From the NCBI RefSeq assembly GCF_013426205.1, contig NC_089425.1:1674001-1738000 (forward strand): DNA of 64,000 nucleotides, written 5' to 3'. The position numbers were made by a program, and so were the translations under genes. The notes beneath the pieces were generated by a model, which was given only the letters and a program-made list of their open reading frames with translations, was not told where the DNA came from and ran no database searches. Below are positions 26,675-38,449 of the stretch, in pieces. This stretch comes from Metarhizium brunneum. Its lineage: Eukaryota; Ascomycota; Sordariomycetes; Hypocreales; Clavicipitaceae. The first letter of the stretch is position 1, and each line of letters starts with the position of its first letter.

Positions 26675-27095
26675 TGTTCGTGGCTATGCTGCGCGCCCTG
26701 GAAAGGGGGGGACGACGCGGACGCCGTGTTCGACATGGAGGTTGATGCCGTCATGGGCATTGGGCTATGCCAGACCATGTGGTGAGGTTTTGACGTCGGC
26801 TTGTCAGAGTTGCTTAAGTCAGCAGCTTTCGGCCGTCGTCTTGGTGATGCAGCTTAACCGTGGCAACTAGGAGATTACAGCCGTTTACTTTTTCTCTTTT
26901 CCCTTCTTTTTCGTTTTGCAAATGTTTAAACTCGAATTTTGCTCTGTACATGGCCTGCAATTCTATCGAATCTACCAATTTGCTCCCTTCGCCGTCTAAA
27001 ATGCCAACACGCTCAACAAGACTATCACCATCAAATATCAAAAAGCCAACCCAACATAGACACAACACAGCTCCATTCCCGCAAGATGGCTCTAC
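26675..27095. other. 421-bp spacer between the RTA1-like gene and the C6 regulator
   Basis: This lies between the RTA1-like stop and the regulator start on the minus strand. It should hold the terminator of the first and the promoter of the second. No clear element is recognised. Confidence 0.5.
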
Positions 27096-28039
27096 TCACT
27101 TGCCCCCCGGCCGAACCTCATCCTCCCCGGGCCCCGAATCAACCACGTCCCACGCCCTCGGCTTCCTCAACTCCCCACGGCTCAAGTGCCCTGGATACAC
27201 AACCCCGTACACCACCATGGTGCCAAACATCAAGGCCGCATCAAAAACATACAGCGTCCACTCATGCGTCAGCAAATAGCCCTCCTTGCCCATGATGTAC
27301 TCCACGACCCTAAACACCGACCGCACCAGAATCAGCGCGCTCGTCGCGTACAGCATCATCATAATCCTGACCCAGCCCGCGTCCATGCTCGCCGCCGACG
27401 GCCACCTCCTCATCCGGACGTGGAAAATCGCCGCCGTCATGGCAAACAGCCCAAACATGACGATTTGCACAATAAGCCCGACGAGGATGATGTTCTCTGC
27501 CTTTTTGGGGTCAAAGTTCTTCACCGCCATGAGCCCTGCACCCGTCGACTGCACCAGGAACGACAAGACGTCGCCCAGCACAAATGCCTTGGTGAGCCAG
27601 TTGACGGGGATGAGGGAGTGGCGCTCGCCGTGGATGCTGCGCATGAGCCGCCCGAGCGTCATGTAGATGGAGGCGGCGAAGAGCGCGGGCGCCACGAGGA
27701 TGAGCACCGACTGCATCACGTACGGGCCGAGTTGGTCGGTTTTGTCGCGCGCGTACGCCCGGGCCACGTAGCCTAGGAACTGGACTGCGGAACCGAGTCT
27801 TGCGTCAGTATGTATCTACATGTACGCTTGAAAGCCGTCTCATGCTGATGCGGTGGTGTGGACTTACACAGTCCGCCGAGGACAAAAGGTATGCTGAACC
27901 ACGTCCTCGTCTTGGCCATCCGCCAGCCCACGAAGCCCGTTGCTCCCGCAAACAGGACCACGAATATGATTGCTGCTGGTGTCGACGGGAGGTAGTCCCA
28001 GAGGTAGTAGTTGCCCCTGTATGGCTTTAGTTCTGCCAT
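27096..28039 (-). CDS. RTA1-family seven-transmembrane lipid/stress protein
   Basis: Two minus-strand exons (27868-28039 and 27096-27784) with an 83-nt intron (GTAAGT...CGCAG) encode 286 aa. The start MAELKPYRGNYYLWDYLPS is typical of RTA1 proteins: a short extracellular N-terminus, then about seven membrane helices. Family segments are visible: GPYVMQSVLILVAPALFAAS, LGDVLSFLVQSTGAG and RSVFRVVEYIMG. Yeast members include Rsb1 (sphingoid base export), Rta1 and Pug1. They sit in plasma or endomembranes and affect lipid asymmetry or drug resistance. The substrate here cannot be told. A TATA-rich element at 28227-28240 lies about 190 bases upstream of the ATG. The cytosolic tail is short and charged. 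The C6 regulator follows downstream on the same strand. Confidence 0.93.
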
Positions 28040-28743
28040 ATTTCGCTGTGTTTTTATCACCGGTACCCTCTCCAAATGGAAACTAAAACCAGGATTTGAG
28101 AAGGGTGAGAAAAGAACAGAAAAAAAAAAAGCAAGTAAGAAGGGAAAAGAGGCAAAAAAGTCAAAACTCTCAGGGACCAAGAGCCAATGCTGATTAAAAG
28201 AAAACAAGGGCTAGCTGAACAACGAGTATATTATATATATTTGTCCGAGCTCAGCTTCCAACTATCGAGTCCTCGTCCCACCTGTTCTACTTGACACTTT
28301 CGTGCGGCTTGCGTTAGCTGTAACCAAATGTGGGTACTAGTGCAAGTCAAAATCCGTGTATTTCAAGTTTCGAGAAGACCCTGGTTACCTTGGAATTGCC
28401 AAATCTGAGTTTCCATGTCCCTCTATACGCGTATTCGCTACCGCCCCACATGCAAAATACGCGTATCTGCGACCAGCTTACGCGGTCCGAGGCCCAGGTT
28501 CTTGGCAGTTCGCAATTGTTTCTCGGATAGATCCTTAGCTGCCAAGCTGATGACAAGTCCAGCATGATGTAGGGCTGTCAAAATTTTGTCTTGCTGCACC
28601 TACTTGACGGCATTTTGTCTGTGACTGCAATCGCCAATCACGTCGCGGGTAGGTCCTGTACATGGGACAACTTTCCAATACGGGCTTTCAGCTTCCGGCT
28701 ATGATGCACTGCATACTTGACTTGACACGGGTATATTGAAATT
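28040..28743. promoter_or_regulatory. RTA1-like promoter and SPB4 3' flank, with TATA element
   Basis: A strong TATA-type tract (TATATTATATATAT) occupies 28227-28240, about 190 bases upstream of the RTA1-like ATG on the minus strand. The remainder up to the SPB4 stop shows no gene. Confidence 0.5.
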
Positions 28744-30697
28744 TTAATCGTCAAAGCCCTCAAATTCGTCATCCTTCGACGCGGCGTTTGTGCGATTCTG
28801 CTCTCGGACCTGCTTAATGAGCTCGTCTAGTTTCATCTTGTCCAGCTTTTGATCATCCGTCATGGTGGCGTTCTTTTCGGCCTCTTTCTTCTTGTATCTC
28901 TTCTCACGTCTCTCGTTGCGGTGCTCCTGCTGTTGGTGCTTGCCGCTCCACGCCTCGTTCTTCCTCTTGCGTTTCTTGTCATCCTTCTTCTCGATTCCCT
29001 CGCCGTTCTTTGCGGCCTCCATTTCTTCTATCCTTGCCATTTCGCGCGTCTTTTCCTTGTATGCGAATGTATCCCAGTCCATTTCCACACCCAGCGTCTT
29101 GTCTCCCTTCCAATTCTTGAGCTCTGGCATCCTCGGCATTCGGAGCAGTCCCCATGCGTTTGCCAAGTCTATCCAGTCAAGATCAGAGACTCGGAATATT
29201 GAAGTTGCTTGGTGTGCGCCGTAGCTTCGCACCCAGCTCACAAATGCCTTTTGTGCTTTATCGTAGATGGCCCTGTCTGTTTTTGCCAACTTGCGTATTT
29301 GATCTACAGCAGCGGCAGCATCTTTTTCTGATATAGAGATCTCCGGCTTTTCTAATGGAGTAATTGGCGTCTTGCGAATTTCCAGGAACCGTACGTAGTC
29401 TTCTTCCCGCCCGGGGTGGAGCATGACGACTGCCAATCCTTTTCTTCCAGCACGCCCAGCTCTTCCGCTTCGGTGGATAAACACTTTGGGATCAGACGGT
29501 GCATCAATTTGCACAACTAGATCAACCTGGGGAATGTCAAGGCCACGAGCTGCCAAATCGGTCGTTAAGAGAACAGTGGGAGAAACAGAGTTTAAAAACC
29601 TGTTGAAATTCTTCTCCCGCACCTTGGCCGGGTGTTTTCCGTGTAGCGGTATTAATGAAAACTGAGCCGGAAGCAGGCCCGACAGGACATGTTGAAAGTA
29701 GTCGACAGCTGCACACGTAGACAGAAAGACAATCGTCCTTTGCGGGGTGATGGGTAATTTTTCGAGAAGTTGCGCCAACGCCGGTAGCTTTTGTGTCGCC
29801 GGTTTGATGAGATAGGCCATTTGCAAGCTAGCCGGAGTTTTTCTATCTTCCAATACTCCACCGTCCTTCATCTTGACTCGAACTTCAATTTTGACGGGAT
29901 TTCGCAGACCAACTCGAATGATCTCGCCCACGGCTTCGCTGACACTGGCACTAAACAGACCAGTACGTCGCTGCTTAGGCAAGTGTGAAATGATATTCTG
30001 AAGGTCCTGTTTAAATCCCAAATCAAGCAGTCGATCCGCCTCGTCCAGGACAAGCATTTCGAACGAGGATTGGGGGCAATGGACATGCGGCGACGACAAC
30101 AGTTCAACCAGCCGTCCAGGGGAAGATATTAAAACGTTTGGGCTATGGCGCATAAAGTAACTCAAATCCTGTGCCGTAGTGGTGGTACCTCCAACAAGTA
30201 ATTGGGGTACAATAACGGGGGTCGTGGTCGAGGGTCGCTTCTCCTCGTCGTTGAGATTGGGTAAAATTTCCGCAGACGGCGGGTGGAATGCTAGTAATGA
30301 AAGGAGAACGGAGTGGATCTGAGCAGCGAGCTCTCTTGTAGGCGAGACAATGATGGCGGCGACATGGTGTTTTTTGGTCGGCTCTTCGAGGCGCAAAATC
30401 CTTTGCACAATGGGGATTAAAAAGGATAGTGTTTTACCACTGCCTGTGACGGCCTAGGCAAGTCATGTCAGGATTGGTGCCACGACAGAAAAAAAGAATC
30501 GATTCGCGAAAATATCTTCATACCTCAACTACCACATCCTTGTTGCCCAAAAAGTGCGGCATGGTAGCAGCTTGGACTGGTGTCATGCGGGAAAACCCCA
30601 TGGTGGACACAGCATCCAGGATCCATTCTGCGAGTGGTGGCGTGAGCGATTCCCACGCTCTGGGATCCCTCTTGCGAATGACCTTTCCAGGAGCCAT
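28744..30697 (-). CDS. SPB4: DEAD-box RNA helicase Spb4 (60S biogenesis)
   Basis: Two minus-strand exons (30524-30697 and 28744-30453), intron 70 nt, encode 627 aa (yeast Spb4 606). The start [15 protein letters not shown] and the Q-motif region [10 protein letters not shown] are typical of Spb4. Motif I AVTGSGKT (59-66) straddles the junction, which confirms the splice. [12 protein letters not shown] (195-198) and [13 protein letters not shown] follow. Motif III reads SAS (226-228) where most DEAD proteins have SAT. The C-terminus is Lys/Glu-rich and coiled-coil-like, ending DEFEGFDD. Spb4 remodels 25S rRNA in nucleolar pre-60S particles. The first in-frame ATG is upstream at 30757, but the family start is at 30697. 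A CACGTG lies 98 bases upstream. The gene is divergent from DGK1. Confidence 0.95.
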
Positions 30698-31840
30698 GAC
30701 GGACTGTGAATGACAATGCTGGATGTTGCCGCCGATGGAGGGACCATTGTTAAACAAAAAGTTGTCGCTATCGCCAGAGGCTTGATCTTATCAGCACGTG
30801 ACTGCACAAGTATCTTTACTTACATTGCCGTGTCTGCTTAGCGCGCATATTAGTATTCGCTACATGTGCAGTATTTTCTGGTGCTGGTGGTGGCTGCTCC
30901 GCCCTGACTGTCTTCGGCGACGGCTGCCTCCCGCACTGGCAATTGCAGTTGACGCCTTCAGGTGCTCGCGTGAGCACCAGACCATCTAAAAAATAATTAG
31001 TGCCCGCATGTGCACTATGGGCTCAGGCACACACGACCATCACAGGGAGGCCCGTCTGCCATTAACATTGTATTCGTGTCTCATCACCATCACGTACACA
31101 AACTGTATGCGCACAACTACCTTAAGTACCTAGGTAGCCATCAAACACAACGATAGACAAGAGCACCGAAAGAAAACCCTCTCGTAAACGGCCATGGCCA
31201 TGATACCACTCCATGCTCTGTAATCACATGCCTGACCCATGGGCCATGGCTCTGGCCGGGGACGGCAAACCCGTGGGCCCCGTCTGGTCTGGGGGCGCAA
31301 AATTTCTAAACCCCGACGCCTCCGTCTGCTAACACCTCCACATCCATCCCGTGTCTGCGTCACAAAAAAAGACAGAAAGGTGTCCCGTGGTTCCCAACGC
31401 TTCCTCTGTCACGGCTCTCGCATCCTTCTCTCTCGCCTTCCCTCCCCCGACCTTCATGCACGCGCTGTCCCATTCCGGCCGCCGCCATTCCTCAAACTCG
31501 TCATCGTGCAGTAGGGGACGCTCCCTCTGCTGCCTCTCTGGACTTCACACTGGATCCGATAGAGTCCGCCAGCTTCCCTCAGCAAGGACCCTCGACGCTT
31601 CATAGCCAGTCCGCCGTCGTTGCTCCGATTCAAGGCTCAGAGCCTGCGCCAACATCTCTGGCGCGACGGTCGCGCCTCGATAAATACACCGATTCCTCTC
31701 TCCACTCCTCTGCTGCTGCTTCGCCTGCGGCCGCCGCCGGTCCAGCCCAACAACATCTCTGGCCCTCTCACCACGTATCGCTTCATCGCGTTGTTGTCGG
31801 GGCCGTCCGCTCCCCTGCCCTGCCACCGGTATCCTTCACC
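30698..31840. promoter_or_regulatory. SPB4/DGK1 divergent promoter region
   Basis: This 1.14-kb region separates two divergent starts. CACGTG at 30795-30800 is close to SPB4. The 400 bp before DGK1 are strongly C/T-rich, as in fungal leaders; an upstream DGK1 leader intron is possible but not resolved. ACCTAGGTA occurs at 31128-31136. No additional protein gene is supported. Confidence 0.55.
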
Positions 31841-33028
31841 ATGTCTCTACGTCGCAAGGCCGCATCCTCTGTCCCCGAGACACCTCGCATCATCTCGCCG
31901 AGTCCCGACCCCCCGGAGCACGACGCGGGCTACTCGGCACCCACGACGCGCTCGGCGGCCCGGAGGAGAATGGCGTCCTCTCAGCACTCTCAAGACGAAC
32001 ATCCGCAACAAGACGATGTCGACGACGAGGTTCCCGGCCTGCGGAGGTCCCGCACCAGAAGTAGATCGCCAATCGACTCCCGAACAATGGCCCGCATGAC
32101 ACCAAGCAACTCCAGCCTCGCCATGAAACCTTTGTCCAAGGAGCCTTCTGAAAAGGTCGTCACAAATGGCAAGATATCTGCTTCAAATGGGCACCTGGCC
32201 CCTCCCCAGCCTGCCACGCCCTCGGGCTGGTCCTGGCGGGACTTTAGCCGCAGTCCCAGCCCCCTCGGCCTCATCCCCATCCACCGACACTGGCGAACAT
32301 TCGTGCACAAACACGAGGTGCCTCGCAAAGCCCTCCACGTCTCGATAGGCTTCTTCGTGGTGTGGCTGTACACGACGGGGACGCAGACGCAGGCTGTTCC
32401 CCCGTATCTCATGGCCGGACTGATTCCCATTGCTACGACAGACTGGCTTCGACACCGATACGCCGCGGTGAACAGGCTGTACGTGCGCCTTCTGGGTGCG
32501 CTCATGCGCGAGAGCGAATACTCTGGATATAATGGCGTCATATTCTACCTACTTGGCGCCTGGGCCGTCTTGTACTTTCTCCCCAAGGATGTGGGCGTCA
32601 TGAGTGTTTTGCTGTTGAGCTGGTGCGACACGGCCGCCAGTACGTTTGGGCGTCTTTGGGGTCGCCATACACCTCGGATCCGTCGTGGCAAGTCGCTGGC
32701 TGGTTCCTTTGCCGCCTTCTTGGTCGGCGTGGCTACGTCATTCTTCTTTTATGGCTGGTTGGTCCCCGTTATCGGACCCATGCCTGGGGACGAGAACTTC
32801 ATGTTCAAGGGTACCCTCTCGCTGCCAGCTGCCGTGGCAAGCGCTCTCGGTGTGTCTCGGGCTGCAGCTACTGTGTCGGGCACTTTGGCCTTGTCCATCA
32901 TGGGCTTGTGGTCTGGTTTTGTTGCTTCTGCCAGTGAAGTGATTGATATTTTTGGCTGGGACGATAATTTCACCATACCAGTTCTCAGCGGCATTGGCAT
33001 CTGGGGTTTCCTGAGGCTTTTCACTTAA
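31841..33028 (+). CDS. DGK1: CTP-dependent diacylglycerol kinase Dgk1
   Basis: A single exon of 395 aa. Residues 1-140 are a Ser/Pro/Arg-rich, likely cytosolic and phosphorylatable extension, longer than in the 290-aa yeast protein. From about 150 the conserved CTP-transferase-type membrane domain begins: PRKALHVSIGF (Arg162-Lys163), then several hydrophobic helices, and SWCDTAASTFGRLWG with Asp263. The Arg-Lys pair and the Asp match residues reported essential in yeast Dgk1. The enzyme makes phosphatidate from diacylglycerol and CTP in the ER and nuclear envelope, opposing the Pah1 phosphatase and favouring membrane growth over lipid storage. The ATG at 31841 follows a C/T-rich leader and sits in a good context (CACCATG). 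It shares its upstream region with SPB4. Confidence 0.93.
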   Translation: MSLRRKAASSVPETPRIISPSPDPPEHDAGYSAPTTRSAARRRMASSQHSQDEHPQQDDVDDEVPGLRRSRTRSRSPIDSRTMARMTPSNSSLAMKPLSKEPSEKVVTNGKISASNGHLAPPQPATPSGWSWRDFSRSPSPLGLIPIHRHWRTFVHKHEVPRKALHVSIGFFVVWLYTTGTQTQAVPPYLMAGLIPIATTDWLRHRYAAVNRLYVRLLGALMRESEYSGYNGVIFYLLGAWAVLYFLPKDVGVMSVLLLSWCDTAASTFGRLWGRHTPRIRRGKSLAGSFAAFLVGVATSFFFYGWLVPVIGPMPGDENFMFKGTLSLPAAVASALGVSRAAATVSGTLALSIMGLWSGFVASASEVIDIFGWDDNFTIPVLSGIGIWGFLRLFT

Positions 33029-36000
33029 AGCAGTCTTTCTTCAGTGTATTTCTGCCGTTACATTTGGCATCTATCTCTCAACATCTACTGGTCCACTTCA
33101 CTACATTGGGTGTTTTTTTTTTCTTTTGTACCTGACCAAGATTCTGGGGCTTGTGCGCATGGACATGGCCGGCGTTTTGGGGTCTCGGGATGTCTGCCAG
33201 GGGGACTGGGGAACCGTCAAATGGGAGACGAATAAGGATGCGTTGGATTATGGCTTGGCGGATACTATGGAATTTGAGACATGGAAAGACCAGACTTACT
33301 TTATCTGTAGACAGACTTTTTATATACAGACTAATCGTTAGCTAAGAGACCATCAGAAGTAGCATAGTAATGAGCACCGTGAATTACTGTTAAATGAGAC
33401 GACCCCATCCTTTCATCAGAGTCGTATCGCCTTCAAGAAGGCCGACTCTAGTTTGTGCAAGGCAAGCTTGTAACGTCAGCCCCAAACTTGAAGGTCACCA
33501 TGCAGCAGACACCAGGAGTGCGTGGCGAACTGCATTAATGACGTGCAGTAACTATACTGTGAGGGCCAACTATATTGAGCTGGCGCTGCTGGTATAGTCC
33601 TCGTGATTTGTGGCCTGGAATCCACCAGACGGCTTCCATTATCAAACATCTTCAGTGACCTCACTGATTCTTCGGTCGAACATGAGTCTTCCCTTCCGCC
33701 ACCCCCTTCCCCCTCAAAAAGCACATCGCCCTTCAACAGTAGGCAGCCAGCAAGCAGCCCTTTCCCTGTGCTGTCCACCAGGACACGTTCGACTATGCAT
33801 GCCAAGCTTGTATGGCTGGGACAGGGATGTCCCAAGTAGCGGTAAGCCAGTGTCACGGGCACTTTACACTCCTCCCTGTCAACTTCCCTCGCCGGATGAA
33901 ATACTAGTTACTAACAGAGAAGGTAGCCAAGGTAGCCAACTAACATGGTGCATATTTTACCGCAATAGATAATGCGATAGACCTCGCGGAGTCTAGAAGT
34001 TGGTAAAGATTTGTCTCGCCGCAAGTCCTGCCTATGAGAAGATGCCCCATCATCAGGTTCTTGCAGGAGTTCTTTCTTCCATGCATGAGTTGTCCCTCTT
34101 CGCTGGGAGGAGGCGTGTGCGTCCACACCGTGCCATTCAGAATTTCCACTTCGAGTCCTAACCCTGCTGCTGAGTTGTCCCTCGGGATACATCCCATCAT
34201 GTCAACCCATGTGTCGCGCACAGGCTTGTGGTTTCCATTAGTCGCTCGTCGGCCTGGCGAACCGAATTATTGGAATATGGTGGCTTGTTTCCTCGCCCCC
34301 AGCGAATTCTCAAGACACTCCGAAGGTCCCTTACCACACATAAGTTGCCGGAGATTATGGCGTGCGTCAGTGTCCTCTGTCGCAAAAGGGGGGACCAGAC
34401 TTGTCCAATTTCAGTTTTTTACGAGGGCTATGAAACTTATTGGTCTCCCGAATACGCCACATGTATTGTAACTTTTGCCAAAGTGTTGATAAGAGGTTTC
34501 CGGCACCACAAGCACGAGAATGGTCTATGAGAGGTTTCTCACTGGGTGTACTGATCCAAGTCAATGATAAAGATCACAACCCACGGTGGCCCGCATGCTC
34601 GCTCATGAGTATCCATTGCTATACCGATTCCTGCATGAGCTGAGGCGACGCGGCTAGTCGCTTCATGAGTGGATGGATGGATTGAGCACGAAAGAGAAAT
34701 GGTCTCGTCAGATGTTATGGACTTACACACCCCTCCATGGACCCCCCTCCCATGTACGCCAGAGACTCGTGGAAGTGGAAGTGGAAGACACCAGAGAGGT
34801 ACTATGGTTTAGGAAGCCCAAGGGTTTGCCTCCGTTCGACTAATCGGGTGTAAGTGAATGATGATTCTGGTTCCGAAACAACCTAGTAGTTTCTTGTTGG
34901 TATGTCATGATGAGAACACAAGACCGCTAGCTTTGCTTTTTCTCCCCAGCGGGGGAGGGGCAGATCGAAGAACTCGCAGAAAACATTTTGCCATGCTTTC
35001 TCAGGTTTCAAAGCACGCATCAGCCAATCAAGTTTGCAAATAGTTTTGGTCGCAGGGTTAGCTCAATTGCTTCTTCCATGACCCTGGGATCTCCGATTAC
35101 TTCGCAACAGGTCGGTCAGTGGAAATTTGGCGAAGGTGGGTAGGCAGCCAGTTGGCGGAATGAAGGGGCCTCACCCTACATCCCCAGGATAGATTGGTGA
35201 GCTGGTGAGCAAAGTTTCGAAGATGTCTGGAGTTTGGTGCATATCAACAAGGGGAGAGGTCATTACCATTCTAATGCTTGGGTATGGGACTGTAGGATTA
35301 TTGATGCATAATGTCGGTGCCATCTGTACTCCATACGTACATACACAGGTGGTACTTGCCAGGGATCAAATATGATGCACAGCGGAGGCAGCGAGATGAC
35401 GATTGCCCAAAGCGTCAACAGTGCATTCGCTGCAGCTTGTTCGATATCGGCGAGGTAAACTGGACCTTCCGTTTCAGCATTGACGGCCGTATTTGCTAGG
35501 CAGGTGCTACGGCAGAAGCTGGGGACTGGGGACGTGTACACCTGCAAGTGCCTGGTGAAGTCTGGTGCCAAGTACTCAGTAGGTACCTGTACCAGGGCAG
35601 CCGGCAGTCTTTGCAGAGCAAAATACGTCAGAGAACTCCAACATTGAAGTCATTTTTCAATGCAACTTTGCGAGACACGCTTGCCAAGGCACAACACAAC
35701 CGGACACATCTTGGAGCCGCAGCCGCAGCGTCAGCACCAGCACCAGCACCAGCACAAGCAAGCAGCAGGCCACGGCCTCGTCACACATAAGCCCGGCGGG
35801 TTGCTGGCTTTCGGGGAGTTATGTGGTTGTTATCTTGACAACGCATCATCATCCACAGCACGACGGCTTGTCCGATTCAACGCACATGTGCCTGAACCTC
35901 GGTGCCATCCACTCTTGACTTGCGCATCCAACAATATGCGGCTGCCAGCGTGGATCCCTAGGGTGTGCACCACATGCATGCTGTCGATGCTGTCAATGCC

Positions 36001-37582
36001 ATGGAACCAACGCCCACGTTGTGCTGGGAAATCCAGTGCTGCTTTTGGCTGCTTCTACCAACTTGGCCTCGTCGCGCTTGTTTCTGGTGCAACACTGGAT
36101 AATGCATCACGCCCTCACTCCATCTCTTTCCGCCCCTTTTGGTCCTCCATGTACGTCTCAAGTTTGCCGTTTTGCTGCTCTGGCTGCTCTGGTATTGGTC
36201 TCCTGGCCACACCAGTTGACAGCAGCCCGATTGTGCATGCCGCCCTGCTTTTTTCTTTCCTGATTCACTTTTTCACGTCCCGCCCCTTGGTGCGAAAAAG
36301 ACCAGACCAAACATTGAAGACAAACACAGCCTTCGGCCACCAAGTATATTGCGGTCTGCCTGTCACCCACTTCTTGATAACCGTCTCCTTGAACCCTTCG
36401 TCTCTGATCATGGCCTTTCCCTGCTTGGCTTTGGGGTGATTGGAAACCCCGTCTGCTAGTGCAGCCACCACTTCATTTGGCTTGATAGAGAAGTCTTTGT
36501 CACATCACCAGCCAATTTCATGAGTTTCGGTGGGCCGCGTCTCCATGCTTGCCGTGTTTCTCTGCCATTGATTGTATCCCACCATGACTACTCTGGACAT
36601 TCCCACCACCTCTACATACGAAGCTATGTACAGTAACTTACTTGGATGCTCCGTACCGCTGGCTTCTAGCCTCCCTGCGAGCACTTTTTCTCTTTCTTAT
36701 GTTCTTGGAAACGGCCAGTGTCCGCCGATCCGTGGTCAATAAAGTGGTCCTTTCGCCCCTCGGCATATGCAGTCTCCTTGTCGTTGGTGTTGCCGGACTA
36801 AAATCTAAATCCCACGCCCATTGAAGCTTGGAAGAATTTGCACCGCAGGCGCACGTTCGTGTCTTCGTTGGTCAATGCCTTCTCACTCCCACCCTCCTCC
36901 CCCTTGATGGTCCGACGTGTCCATGTCGGCTGCTGGCTCCCGAGCTCGTTGGCCCATCAATGTTCCCAAGTACTGTACCATGCCTGTTAACAAGGCCGCG
37001 AAAAAGTCTACGCCGTTCGAGGATATCGCTCCACCTTCACGGCCTTGTCGTCTTGTCGTTGGTCCGCATCATGCACGCCCGCCATGATCACCTCGTCGCA
37101 GGCTCCAATGCCCTCAGATGATACTCCGTACTTGTCCGGCATCGTTTCAAGCGGGGTATCATGATAATCGCTCTAACGAATAGATGAATGTTGTCAGGTC
37201 TGCTTCAGTTGGAGCATAGGGTCCGGGGAGGGTCCGGGAAAACTATAAAAGGGCCTCCTGTGTTCAGGATGAGTCGGATTCCTTCTTCTTCCCTTTTTAT
37301 TTTCTTGTCATACATCTCCCAAGCAAGTCTTGTTCCTCCTTGTAAAGTCTCGCCATCACCAACCAACCCCCATTGTGTTGCGTGTCTGCACAACCATACT
37401 ATCAAGTGTAACATCATAGCCATTCACAACATCACCCCTTGCCGCAACAACATCATATTTTCATTCCAGTTCTTGCTCAGAACGGAGTTTCTAGTTGTCA
37501 CACATCCACAGCCTGCGGCTTTGTGACACTATTAAAAAGACGACGGATCAACGCGTCCATCAACACCACGACCATCATCATC
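33029..37582. other. 4.6-kb spacer, no convincing gene; KXD1 promoter at its end
   Basis: The longest stop-free frame is 35660-36439 (+, 259 codons), with a low-complexity His/Gln start and no family features; I do not call it. A (CAGCAC)-type microsatellite lies near 35716-35770. A TACTCCGTA 9-mer is at 37122-37130. The last 350 bp hold the KXD1 TATA box and leader. Confidence 0.5.
37220..37250 (+). promoter_or_regulatory. TATA box of the KXD1-like gene with repeated GGGTCCGGG
   Basis: TATAAAA at 37244-37250 follows two close copies of GGGTCCGGG. It lies about 330 bases upstream of the ATG, implying a C/A-rich leader near 300 nt. Clear TATA boxes are uncommon in this window. Confidence 0.6.
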
Positions 37583-38449
37583 ATGTCCGGCCCGTTCCCA
37601 ACAGTGTCCTACGCCATGCCAATGGCGGTTCCTGGAAAGGGCAATCAGTACCCCACGTACACTCATTACTCCATGTCTCCCCCGGAATGCGACGACGACA
37701 TGAGTTCTGCGTCGGGTGTCCCATCCTACGGTAACAGTGGATACACGGGCTCTGCTAGTTACATGGGCTCAAACGACTATGACAGCGCCAACTCGGCTAG
37801 TGGCATTGATTTCCAGGAGTACATGCAAGAGCGTTTTGCAAACTCGTTCAATCCCATCCCACTCGACCGGAGCATGGCGGTTCAAGCGCAAACGTAAGTC
37901 ATTTGCCCCGCGAACCCCCGTGGCGGTTTTTTTGGTCCGTCCGGACCCTCCCAGCATAGCAACAGCAGGGACTGTCAACATTGAGTTTACCCATGTATTT
38001 GTTTACAAACCCTGACTGCGTGAAAACAGCTCCGGAAAGTTGAATGCGAAGCACCGCGAGCTCATGGACCTGCAAAAGCAGGCACAGGCTCGTCTCGCCA
38101 AGACGAGGGAGCGATTCCAAGACGGAATGCGAGACGCCCGCGAGGTGCGGGGAGATTTGGAGTGGACACAGAAGAAAGTCTCGTAAGTGCATTCTCAACT
38201 GGCCTTGGACAATGTCCTCATGACGTAGCGACGCCCGCCGCCTGGGGGAATTGCGACAAGGCCCCTCGCCTGTCTTTGTCTCTTCTCCCCCCACGGGCCA
38301 GCGTTGCTTCTGTAGGCGCTTCATTTAAAGCAGCTTGAGAAGCCAGCTAACAAACTTCTCATCTCAGATCACTGCAAGCCAAAGCTTCTCGTAAGCACCC
38401 CAAGGAGTATCGTAAGGCTCGCGAGCGACATCCTTCTCCCGAGTATTAA
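37583..38449 (+). CDS. KXD1: KxDL-domain protein, BLOC-1 subunit KXD1-like
   Basis: Three exons (37583-37893, 38030-38182, 38368-38449) encode 181 aa; introns are 136 and 185 nt. Residues 1-75 are low-complexity Ser/Tyr/Gly/Pro. From about 78 (GIDFQEYMQERF) comes a helical segment with SFNPIPLDR, then a coiled coil (LMDLQKQAQARLAKTRERF) ending in VRGDLEWTQKKVSSL, which fits the KxDL motif. The basic end RKHPKEYRKARERH is typical of fungal members. BLOC-1 acts on endosomes; in yeast Kxd1 belongs to a complex controlling Rab5/Vps21 inactivation. The second and third exons have no long frames of their own, but both junctions keep frame and the helix pattern. I recognise this architecture from other Ascomycota; the orthology name is likely but not certain. 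Confidence 0.78.
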
